Source: CAYIHX01 sp964363305
GTDB lineage: Bacteria > Bdellovibrionota > UBA1018
DNA length: 64,000 nt
Reading direction: 5' to 3'
NCBI GenBank assembly: GCA_964363305.1
Contig: CAYIHX010000009.1
Location: forward strand, 31,986 to 95,985
Shown here in pieces: positions 7,408-14,934 of this stretch. The translations under genes and the position numbers were made by a program. The notes beneath the pieces are model-generated. The model had not been told where the DNA came from and did no database searches. It was given only the letters and a program-made list of their open reading frames with translations. Within the stretch, counting starts at the first letter, position 1; every line of letters starts with the position of its first letter.

Positions 7408-8930
7408 AAGCCTCCCACAAAAAATCGACTCACCCCCTGGCCTCTCCCCAGGCCATACTCGCTTGGCTCCTCGTCCTGATGGTCGCCAAGCTAGTACTTC
7501 TCCCCACCCCAGACACCCACGCCGATGTTTCGCGTCGCGAACGCATTCAAATGCCTTCGTCCGCCGAAGGATCGGGCGTGGGCAACGGTGGAAGCGAAGA
7601 GGTCGATACTCTGGCTCAACAGTTTCTCATTCGGATGAACAACGGCGTGGCGATTCTGCCGCGCGATCTGGCCGAGGCCACGGGCTGGTGCTCGCGCGCC
7701 GGCTCGGTACTGAACGAAGCGCTCGCCTATGCGGACCGCTTTGAACGCGAAGCGCGCCTAGGCGACGCCGAGGCCGTCTTGAGACGAACGCTCGAAGTCG
7801 CGCGCAACAGCTTGGCGGTGAACGCGTCGTCCGGACCGATCACCCATCGCCTCGTGCAGCGCGGGATGAACACCTTGATCTCGCTCGATCGCGCCGACCC
7901 CGAGATTCCGCTCATTTCTAAGCTGAATTTCTTGAAAAACTACGTGGCCTTCATCGTCCGCGTCGCGAGCGACCTCGATCAGAACTGGTACCTGCCCAAC
8001 CGCTACGCTTCGGGAACGAATGAGACGACCCGAGCGGAAGACTTCCGCCGAAGTCAGGCTCAGCGCCAAACCGAGTTCAACCAGCGCGAAGCCGCCCTTC
8101 GACAGGAAAGCACGCAGGCGCTCCAAGCCGCACGCCAAAACTTTCCGCAGGAACAGCGCGAGCGCCAGGATATCCACGAACAGGAGCGCCGACGGCGCGT
8201 GCAGCAGTTCGAAGCCCACGAAATGGAACTTCGGCACGCTCATGAACGAGCGATCTCCGGCATCGGTGACTCCACCTTGCGAGCCCGCATGGGCGAAGAT
8301 TTCACCCGGGAAACGGCCCGGCGCCGACAAGACCATACCCGCACCGAGCGGGATACAGCGGAAGACTTTCAGCGATCCCAATCCGATGCCGAAAGACAGT
8401 TCACTGCCGCGCAAGCCAATGGAACCCGAGACTTCGCGAGCGCCAACCAAAACCGCGAGGCGGAGTTCACCCGGTCCCAGGCCGCACGCGAAACCGGCTA
8501 CCAAAATGAAGTGGCGGCCCGTTCGGTGCAGTCTCAGGCTCAGTTCGAACAGAAGTTCGTGCAGTTCGTGAGCGAGCAGATTCAGCTCGTCCTGAGCGCG
8601 GGCTTCACCGAAACCACGGCACACTTCGGAGATGTCATCATCGTGCCGGTCGGCTCTGACCGAGCAGTGCTCACCCTAGCAGAGTGGATGACGATCGGGG
8701 CGGCCGACGACTTGGCCCAGACGCTCTCGAGCTACCATCTCGCGGATCCGTCTCAGTCGATCTCCGCCGGACGCTGCGCCCACCTCGTGGAGGAGATGCG
8801 CTCCTTCCACCAGATGCTCTCGTCATTCAATGCCGGGGTCATCTCACCGTTCCGCTCGAGGCGTCAGGCCATGCAGAACGTCCGAGCGAACTTCACTCAA
8901 TGGATCTCGAACCTCAACGCTTGTAACTAA
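7404..8930 (+). CDS. Exported protein with a 180-residue charged coiled-coil insert
   Basis: A 508-residue protein with an N-terminal hydrophobic segment (about residues 17-34) ending DTHA-D, so it is exported or membrane-anchored. Residues 100-204 (ending VAFIVRVASDLDQNWYLPNR) and 388-480 (FVSEQIQLVL..., DLAQTLSSYHL) match in order the protein encoded at 27201-28175. Between these halves the present protein has about 180 residues rich in Arg, Gln and Glu, with repeated EDFRRSQ, EAEFTRSQ and EDFQRSQ units predicted as a long coiled coil. The other protein has only about 30 residues there. The ATGA overlap couples it to the regulator. Function is unknown; a spacer or scaffold role is a guess. 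Confidence 0.75.
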   Translation: MKASHKKSTHPLASPQAILAWLLVLMVAKLVLLPTPDTHADVSRRERIQMPSSAEGSGVGNGGSEEVDTLAQQFLIRMNNGVAILPRDLAEATGWCSRAGSVLNEALAYADRFEREARLGDAEAVLRRTLEVARNSLAVNASSGPITHRLVQRGMNTLISLDRADPEIPLISKLNFLKNYVAFIVRVASDLDQNWYLPNRYASGTNETTRAEDFRRSQAQRQTEFNQREAALRQESTQALQAARQNFPQEQRERQDIHEQERRRRVQQFEAHEMELRHAHERAISGIGDSTLRARMGEDFTRETARRRQDHTRTERDTAEDFQRSQSDAERQFTAAQANGTRDFASANQNREAEFTRSQAARETGYQNEVAARSVQSQAQFEQKFVQFVSEQIQLVLSAGFTETTAHFGDVIIVPVGSDRAVLTLAEWMTIGAADDLAQTLSSYHLADPSQSISAGRCAHLVEEMRSFHQMLSSFNAGVISPFRSRRQAMQNVRANFTQWISNLNACN

Positions 8931-8940
8931 GGAGAATTTT

Positions 8941-9810
8941 ATGAATCGCAAAATTGGAATTGGAATCGGACTCTGGACCACGACCTGGCTGACCGCGGCC
9001 CTCGCCTCTCTGACCGCGAACGCCGCCGTACCGAACGGATACTTTCAGGGCGACCTGACCTACCCGAACGGGAAGCACTTCAAGGCGGAGCTCTTCATCA
9101 AGACCGAGGGCGATCAATCTTTCGCGCTCTACTTCACGACCACCGAGGGGCGGATGTGGGGCAATCTCTTCTCGGTTGAAGAACTCGACGACAGCTCGCT
9201 CGCTTTTCGGCGCGTGTTCGTCGATCCGCAGTCGCCCACGTTGGAAGCCTGGGAATCCCCCTGGATGGTCGGCACCCCCGCCGAGCGCCCGATTCGCGGC
9301 AATCGCCGCGAGTTCGAAATCAGTCTTCGAAATGGCGAAGCGAACGCCGGAACACCCTTCACTTGGGTGTTGCGCCGCCCCGTTCAGGCGGCTCAGCGGG
9401 AGTGGCTCGAACTGGATGGTTCTAGGCCCGTACTCGGTCATGGCCAGGCTCCCTTTGAAGGAGAAGCGTCGACTACCTTTTCCACCAACAGCGGGAACCC
9501 TTTCGTCAATTTCAGGATCACCCAAGGCCCCGAGGGCTTCATTCCTTACGGACTCTCTTCCGGACGCCTGGAGCTGAACGAGATGTTCAAGGGAATCTAC
9601 ACCGCTCGCCTCATTGACGCCGATCTCACGGCAGTGTCGGGCAGCCAAGCCGGTCAGCGTCTGTATGGAATCGTCGCACTGGTGACCAATCGCAATCTCA
9701 CCTCGGCCTGGCGCGAGCTGCGCATGCTGACCTTCACCCAAGAAACCTCGGATCGTGGCACCGTACCGGGCACGGTCTTCTCAACCACCACTGTCGCTTT
9801 TGGAGAATGA
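8941..9810 (+). CDS. Exported protein of unknown function
   Basis: A 289-residue protein. An AAGGAGA site lies 6 bases before the ATG at 8941. Residues 1-27 are a signal peptide (...SLTANA-A). The mature part is beta-rich with no recognised domain: GYFQGDLTYPNGKHFKAEL near its start and repeated Trp/Arg-containing strands. It begins 10 bases after the coiled-coil protein stop and ends just before the next gene, so it is in the same operon. A periplasmic or surface location is inferred from the signal peptide and neighbours. Confidence 0.7.
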   Translation: MNRKIGIGIGLWTTTWLTAALASLTANAAVPNGYFQGDLTYPNGKHFKAELFIKTEGDQSFALYFTTTEGRMWGNLFSVEELDDSSLAFRRVFVDPQSPTLEAWESPWMVGTPAERPIRGNRREFEISLRNGEANAGTPFTWVLRRPVQAAQREWLELDGSRPVLGHGQAPFEGEASTTFSTNSGNPFVNFRITQGPEGFIPYGLSSGRLELNEMFKGIYTARLIDADLTAVSGSQAGQRLYGIVALVTNRNLTSAWRELRMLTFTQETSDRGTVPGTVFSTTTVAFGE

Positions 9811-9811
9811 T

Positions 9812-11104
9812 ATGAAAACGAAAATTCTCTCACTCCTGCTTCTGAGTTCACTCAGCGCCACCGCGGCCTGGGCGGATGTCCCACCGGAAGTGGAAAATCC
9901 TTTCGCCGAGGGCACGGGCGCGGTCGTCATTGACGCCGACACCCAGGCCACCATCCGCGAGTACTCGCTCACTTCGAAGAACCAGCTCGAGCAGACCCTG
10001 CGCGATACGGCAACCTTAGTGGCCGCCGACGCCGTGCCGATGATGCTCAACACGGTTCGGGATGTGGTCGTTCGATCCCACTCCATCTCGCGCGGACGAG
10101 AGCTGCTCTTCCGCATCGTGCTCAATCAAGCGCTCGAAATGACGGTCGGGCGCCCGAACGCCTCCGGAACCGGACGCGAAGCGCCGGGCGTGCTGAGTCA
10201 GCACCTCGATTCGCAGACCGAGCTCATCTATCGCATTCTCCGCGACAGCATGATGCTCGCACAGGGATACGCCGAACGCGACGCCGACCTCGTCATCGCA
10301 ACCGCCGGACAAAGGGCTCCGCAGCTGGCGCTGCTCAACCTCCCTTACGGGCCCGCTGCGTCCGAACGCCTCGCGCTCGCCCGCGCTTGGAACCGAAGCA
10401 TGACTCTCGTCAGCCCCCGCATTGAGTACGCGTTTCTCCGCGTCGCCCTCATGCAGTGGCTCCAGATCGTGACTCGCTCCGAGAACGTTCGATCGGCTGA
10501 GCTCGCCCCGCTCATCGCGCGCACACAGAGTATCCTCCAGGCATACGGCAACATCTCGAACATCGAGACCGCACCAATCGGACCTATCAACGCCGGCAAG
10601 CGAAGAATGCGCGGGCTGCTCATCGAACTGACGGAGGGCGCGCCGACTACTGCTTCTGTCGATCCAGGCCTAGGTGAAGAAGTCAGGATCAATCCAAGCA
10701 ACCGGACAGGTCACAGGACTTTCTCCATCGGCGATTCAGTCATCCCTTTCGAGCTCAATGAGCGATTGGAGGCCGCAAGGGTCATCGGTGTGTCGCCCGA
10801 TTCAAAGTACGTGATTGAAATTCAAAACGAACGGTCGTTGTCTCGAATCTCGGGAGTCAACGCTTCACAGCTCGCATCGGCCTCCGGTTGCCATCCTGGC
10901 GGCGCGTGTGTCGGTCAGGCCTATATTCTGACTTCGAGAGACAATGTTGAAGTCGAGATCATCGGTCTGAATCCAAACGGAAACTACATCGTCGAGATTC
11001 CCGCTGTTCGTGCCGTAGAACAAGGGGGGAAGGAAGTCCGTTACGCACGACGCAGGGAGCGAGTCAGTAATGTCCCCTTCGGCCAACTCGCAAGAATCAG
11101 CTAA
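9812..11104 (+). CDS. Exported helical-domain protein with C-terminal C-x-C-[IV]-G modules (paralogue 1)
   Basis: A 430-residue protein with signal peptide ...ATAAWA-D. Residues about 40-250 form a helical domain nearly identical to that of the protein at 12385-13653. It is followed by two copies of a roughly 60-residue beta module. The first is SIGDSVI...ARVIGVSPDSKYVIEI. The second starts CHPGGACVGQAYIL and has VEIIGLNPNGNYIVEI. The first copy lacks the Cys pair. DNA at 9932-10542 is identical to 12508-13118, so the helical domain was recently duplicated or converted while the C-terminal modules differ. It starts one base after the previous stop. Function is unknown; the modules resemble small binding domains. 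Confidence 0.75.
   Translation: MKTKILSLLLLSSLSATAAWADVPPEVENPFAEGTGAVVIDADTQATIREYSLTSKNQLEQTLRDTATLVAADAVPMMLNTVRDVVVRSHSISRGRELLFRIVLNQALEMTVGRPNASGTGREAPGVLSQHLDSQTELIYRILRDSMMLAQGYAERDADLVIATAGQRAPQLALLNLPYGPAASERLALARAWNRSMTLVSPRIEYAFLRVALMQWLQIVTRSENVRSAELAPLIARTQSILQAYGNISNIETAPIGPINAGKRRMRGLLIELTEGAPTTASVDPGLGEEVRINPSNRTGHRTFSIGDSVIPFELNERLEAARVIGVSPDSKYVIEIQNERSLSRISGVNASQLASASGCHPGGACVGQAYILTSRDNVEVEIIGLNPNGNYIVEIPAVRAVEQGGKEVRYARRRERVSNVPFGQLARIS
9932..10542 (+). repeat. 611-bp segment identical to 12508-13118 (copy 1)
   Basis: Base-by-base comparison shows no difference between 9932-10542 and 12508-13118 (constant offset 2576). Directly outside, similarity falls sharply: upstream 'gccgag' against 'gctaca', and downstream roughly 80% identity. 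The sharp edges within two same-strand coding sequences fit gene conversion better than simple tandem duplication. Recombination between the copies would delete the two intervening genes. Confidence 0.9.
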
Positions 11105-11128
11105 CCCCCACTGAAAAAGGAAAACCCC

Positions 11129-11449
11129 ATGAAAACGCAAATGAACTGGAAAAACCTAGCAGCCCTCGGAACCTTGATCCTCTCAAGCACTCTCGCTCAC
11201 GCGGGCGGCTCGTACTCTCGGGGCCATAGCGCTCCTCCTGCCCATCCACGACAATGCACGTCCCGGGGCAACTATTGCATCGGACAGGTAGTCAGGATTT
11301 GCGACTTCCGAGCACTGATTCTAGATATTTCGGAAGATCCCAACTCGTTTTACGATGTCGAGCTTCGACTCCTTGAGGGAGAGGCAAGCGGGCGCAACAT
11401 ATTCGCTCAGTCCATCGAACTCAGTCACCTATTGAAAATGAACCGATAG
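11129..11449 (+). CDS. Small exported protein with a single C-x-C-I-G module
   Basis: A 106-residue protein with signal peptide NLAALGTLILSSTLAHA. The mature part is essentially one module: QCTSRGNYCIGQVV, then ALILDISEDPNSFYDVEL and SIELSHL. This is the same pattern as the C-terminal modules of the neighbours at 9812 and 12385. It looks like a stand-alone copy of that module. The first 75 bases differ at only 6 positions from the start of the gene at 11475, so the export signal was duplicated. An AAGGAAA site precedes the start. It lies within the operon, 24 bases after the previous stop. Confidence 0.7.
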   Translation: MKTQMNWKNLAALGTLILSSTLAHAGGSYSRGHSAPPAHPRQCTSRGNYCIGQVVRICDFRALILDISEDPNSFYDVELRLLEGEASGRNIFAQSIELSHLLKMNR

Positions 11450-11474
11450 CCTCACCTATCTCAGGAGAAAACCC

Positions 11475-12383
11475 ATGAAAACCCAAATGAACTACAGAAA
11501 CTTAGCAGCCCTCGGAAGCTTGATCCTCTCAAGCACTCTCGCTCACGCGCAAAGCGTCGGCATCGCCCCGATGTTCGAAGTCGGCGGGGGCATGGAGAGC
11601 GCCGTCAGCCAGGGCGGCTCGATCAACGTCCTCTTGCGCGTCGCCGGAGGCATTGGATTGGGCGGCACACACTGCGATGTGCTCGACGTCGTCTGCATGC
11701 CACGCAACAGCCAGATGATCGTCGCGACAATCGACGCCGCTGCGGCGCTGGACCCGAACGCCACCGGCGCACAGATGCTGCAGTACATGAACATCCGCTT
11801 CACACCCGTCTCGATCCCTCCTTCGCCTCAGACCACGGTCGAGACCGAGGAACGCTGGGCACGCTACGGCCGCGATGTCGGCTTTCACGTCGATGTATTA
11901 CCGGCTCGCCTCCAACGCGACGTGCGCGTGAATCGCGAGGCGGACGTCTGGGTGAGCGCGGTCGGCATCGACGCTCGCTTGCAGGCCTTCCCTGAAACCT
12001 TCTTCGGCTTCTTCGTTCAAGCGGCAGCGGACGTGCTCGGCTATCGCTACGTGAACCAGCAAGACCTGCCAGGCGGAGCCGAACTTCATGGCTTGCACGC
12101 CGGGCATGCCCGTGTCGAAGCAGGGGTGACCTTCTTGCTCGACCAAGCGGTCGTGATCCGCCTCAGCGGCGGAGCCGAGGGCTCGGCTGGGGTCGCATCG
12201 AGAGGAGGCGCAGTCGCCATCGCTGACCTCGAGCTGTTCAGCCAGCTCAGTGTTTCGCTCACACGCATCATCGAAGTCTACGCACGAATCAGCACGAATC
12301 AGCGTTGGCTCGAAGGCGCGGACGTCAGCAGCCACCGTTCGGTGGAGCAGTTCATGGCCGGCCTCACTTTGAGATTCTACTAA
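11475..12383 (+). CDS. Probable outer-membrane beta-barrel protein
   Basis: A 302-residue protein with signal peptide ...SSTLAHA-Q, almost the same as that of the preceding gene. The mature part is dominated by alternating amphipathic strands (AVGIDARLQAFPETFFGFFVQAAADVLGYRY, VEAGVTFLLDQAVVIRLSG). It ends LTLRFY, an aromatic C-terminus typical of barrel proteins recognised by BamA. A Cys pair near residue 70 may form a loop disulfide. Its start follows AGGAGAA. Function is unknown. It is probably the surface partner of the exported proteins in this operon. Confidence 0.65.
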   Translation: MKTQMNYRNLAALGSLILSSTLAHAQSVGIAPMFEVGGGMESAVSQGGSINVLLRVAGGIGLGGTHCDVLDVVCMPRNSQMIVATIDAAAALDPNATGAQMLQYMNIRFTPVSIPPSPQTTVETEERWARYGRDVGFHVDVLPARLQRDVRVNREADVWVSAVGIDARLQAFPETFFGFFVQAAADVLGYRYVNQQDLPGGAELHGLHAGHARVEAGVTFLLDQAVVIRLSGGAEGSAGVASRGGAVAIADLELFSQLSVSLTRIIEVYARISTNQRWLEGADVSSHRSVEQFMAGLTLRFY

Positions 12384-12384
12384 T

Positions 12385-13653
12385 ATGAAAACTCCAAACT
12401 GGTTACTTATTCTGACTCTCACTTTTTCAGGCGCCACCGGAGCCTGGGCGGATGTCCCGCCGGAAGTGGAAAACCCTTTCGCTACAGGCACGGGCGCGGT
12501 CGTCATCGACGCCGACACCCAGGCCACCATCCGCGAGTACTCGCTCACTTCGAAGAACCAGCTCGAGCAGACCCTGCGCGATACGGCAACCTTAGTGGCC
12601 GCCGACGCCGTGCCGATGATGCTCAACACGGTTCGGGATGTGGTCGTTCGATCCCACTCCATCTCGCGCGGACGAGAGCTGCTCTTCCGCATCGTGCTCA
12701 ATCAAGCGCTCGAAATGACGGTCGGGCGCCCGAACGCCTCCGGAACCGGACGCGAAGCGCCGGGCGTGCTGAGTCAGCACCTCGATTCGCAGACCGAGCT
12801 CATCTATCGCATTCTCCGCGACAGCATGATGCTCGCACAGGGATACGCCGAACGCGACGCCGACCTCGTCATCGCAACCGCCGGACAAAGGGCTCCGCAG
12901 CTGGCGCTGCTCAACCTCCCTTACGGGCCCGCTGCGTCCGAACGCCTCGCGCTCGCCCGCGCTTGGAACCGAAGCATGACTCTCGTCAGCCCCCGCATTG
13001 AGTACGCGTTTCTCCGCGTCGCCCTCATGCAGTGGCTCCAGATCGTGACTCGCTCCGAGAACGTTCGATCGGCTGAGCTCGCCCCGCTCATCGCGCGCAC
13101 ACAGAGTATCCTCCAGGCCTACGGCAACCTCCCGAACGTCGAGACCGCGCCGCTCGGACCCGTCAACGCCGGCAAGCGCAGGATGCGCGGACTGCTCATT
13201 GAGTTGACGGGGGGATTGGCCACGATGCTCTCCGTTCATCCAGGCCTCAGAGAAGGTATCTCCACCGTCCGTTCGTGCCCGGATCGGATCTGCATCGGTG
13301 ACCGCGTGATTTCCTTGGTTCCCCCACCGGAACGACGATGGACCGACATCTTATTACATCGAACTCGTGTCGTTCGCGAGGATAGCAACGGATTCGTGGT
13401 CGAATTTGGAACCAACGGCCCACGCCTCTCCGGCGTACATCCTTCTGATCTCGCAGTCGTTTACGGCTGCACGGCCAACGGCCACCTCTGCGTGGGCGAT
13501 GAGTGGATCGCTTACGCGGCCCACAACTGGCGAGCCCGCATCGTCGGCATCCAGGCGGACAACGAAACCGTCATCGAATTTCTTGAGGGTCCCTATCGTG
13601 GAACCCTAGGTCCACGCTATGGCGAACAGAAACTCCTCGAGAGAATTCCCTAA
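12385..13653 (+). CDS. Exported helical-domain protein with C-terminal C-x-C-[IV]-G modules (paralogue 2)
   Basis: A 422-residue paralogue of the protein at 9812. The signal peptide ends TGAWA-D, and the helical domain is nearly identical over about residues 25-250. The C-terminus diverges and carries two modules: CPDRICIGDRVISL ... NGFVVEFG and CTANGHLCVGDEWIAY ... ARIVGIQADNETVIEF. Both copies here retain the Cys pair. The start lies one base after the previous stop. The pair behaves as a conserved base with a variable C-terminal tip, which could suit different ligands; this is inference. Confidence 0.75.
   Translation: MKTPNWLLILTLTFSGATGAWADVPPEVENPFATGTGAVVIDADTQATIREYSLTSKNQLEQTLRDTATLVAADAVPMMLNTVRDVVVRSHSISRGRELLFRIVLNQALEMTVGRPNASGTGREAPGVLSQHLDSQTELIYRILRDSMMLAQGYAERDADLVIATAGQRAPQLALLNLPYGPAASERLALARAWNRSMTLVSPRIEYAFLRVALMQWLQIVTRSENVRSAELAPLIARTQSILQAYGNLPNVETAPLGPVNAGKRRMRGLLIELTGGLATMLSVHPGLREGISTVRSCPDRICIGDRVISLVPPPERRWTDILLHRTRVVREDSNGFVVEFGTNGPRLSGVHPSDLAVVYGCTANGHLCVGDEWIAYAAHNWRARIVGIQADNETVIEFLEGPYRGTLGPRYGEQKLLERIP
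12508..13118 (+). repeat. 611-bp segment identical to 9932-10542 (copy 2)
   Basis: This is the second copy of the identical segment, lying inside the paralogue at 12385-13653. It covers the helical domain only. The first mismatches are at 12507 (C against T) and 13119 (C against A). Confidence 0.9.
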
Positions 13654-13662
13654 CTTTACCCC

Positions 13663-14931
13663 ATGAGCAAATCCCTCGCCCCCCTCACCCTCGCGTTCCT
13701 CCTCCTCGCCCCGGCTCTCGGCTGGGCGCAGAGCGCGGATTCATTCCCGGTCGACGACCGCCTCGCGCTCGAATCGAAGATGCGAACGCTCGCGCGACAG
13801 CTCGTCGAGCACAACGGAGGCCAGGGCCAGTTGAGCCGACTCGATCGCGACGCCTTCCTTGAACAAATTCAGTACGCGCCCATCGACCTCGTCGAAACCG
13901 AAGGACAACAGGTCGAGTGCCGCTCCGACTGGATCGTCGAACCCGGAAACACGCGCCTGCGAAGACACGCGGGCCCGATCTGCTGGGAGCGCGACGAAAG
14001 AGTACTGAGGATCTCCGCACCCGCCGCCCGACAGGCCCTGAAAGAAGGAGAGGAGGCTCTCCAGGTTTTCGCTGCTTGGGCCTTCACTCGCTCGTTCCCA
14101 GAGAGCCCAGAAATCACGATCGAGCAAATCAAGGGCGACCTCCGCTACAGCCCCAGCGAAGGCGAGAGGCCCGACCCCGAAACCACGACCGGCACCCACT
14201 GGTCACACCCTGCCCAAGGCCAACCCGGCGTCGAACACCGAAGCATGGTTCGCGTCGGAGTCAGCGCCGGAGGCGAGGTCGATGCCCATGGTGGTTCGCC
14301 CACCGCGGGGGTCGCGGGCCTCGCACACTACGTCGCCGAGAACCCCAACGCGCCCGGAATCCTCCCCTTCTTTTCCGCCACCGCGCGAGGCGCATTCGAA
14401 GGGGCGCTCGATCGCCCCCTCTACAGCGTCCAAGCCAGCGCAGTCGGCAACGTCTTCCCCGCCATCGCAGGCGTCTGGGTCGCCGTCGAGGCCAATCAAT
14501 TTCAACGGATTCGCTCGCGCATCCTCCGCTTAGGGCTACCCATTCTCGCGGGCATCGTCGAACGCAACGGCACCGACTACGTGATGGTCGGCGTGTTCGC
14601 CGGCATGGCGTTCCGAGACATGGACTTCACCCGCGAAAATGGAAACGTGGATCAGCTCTCTGAACGTTGGATGACCTTCGATTTGTCCCTGCTGATGCGC
14701 AAGGGGGAGTTTTTCGTCGCCGTTAATTTATCGGGAGAAACCGGCAACGACATCGGGCGCTTCGCCGCGCGGGGATCCATCGGAATCCCCGCGAACCTGA
14801 TCTCCAAACGAGACGGCTTTCGACTCGAAGCCGAGTACGTTCAATTTTTCCGCTCGGACTCGACGCTCTCTGAAGCAGACCAACATCCTTTCGCGGCCAC
14901 TCTGCGCGCCGTTTACGAGCTGAGGTTTTAG
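13663..14931 (+). CDS. Outer-membrane barrel protein with N-terminal periplasmic domain (paralogue A)
   Basis: A 422-residue protein with signal peptide ...PALGWA-Q. An N-terminal domain contains VECRSDWIVEPGNTRLRRHAGPICWE, matching SCDEDSIIEPGGARLRFAGPFC in the next gene, including the two Cys. The C-terminal half consists of amphipathic strands (GAFEGALDRPLYSVQASAVG, GVWVAVEANQF) and ends YELRF with a terminal Phe, as expected for an outer-membrane barrel. It is clearly paralogous to the next gene. It begins 9 bases after the previous stop. Function is unknown. Confidence 0.65.
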   Translation: MSKSLAPLTLAFLLLAPALGWAQSADSFPVDDRLALESKMRTLARQLVEHNGGQGQLSRLDRDAFLEQIQYAPIDLVETEGQQVECRSDWIVEPGNTRLRRHAGPICWERDERVLRISAPAARQALKEGEEALQVFAAWAFTRSFPESPEITIEQIKGDLRYSPSEGERPDPETTTGTHWSHPAQGQPGVEHRSMVRVGVSAGGEVDAHGGSPTAGVAGLAHYVAENPNAPGILPFFSATARGAFEGALDRPLYSVQASAVGNVFPAIAGVWVAVEANQFQRIRSRILRLGLPILAGIVERNGTDYVMVGVFAGMAFRDMDFTRENGNVDQLSERWMTFDLSLLMRKGEFFVAVNLSGETGNDIGRFAARGSIGIPANLISKRDGFRLEAEYVQFFRSDSTLSEADQHPFAATLRAVYELRF

Positions 14932-14934
14932 GCG

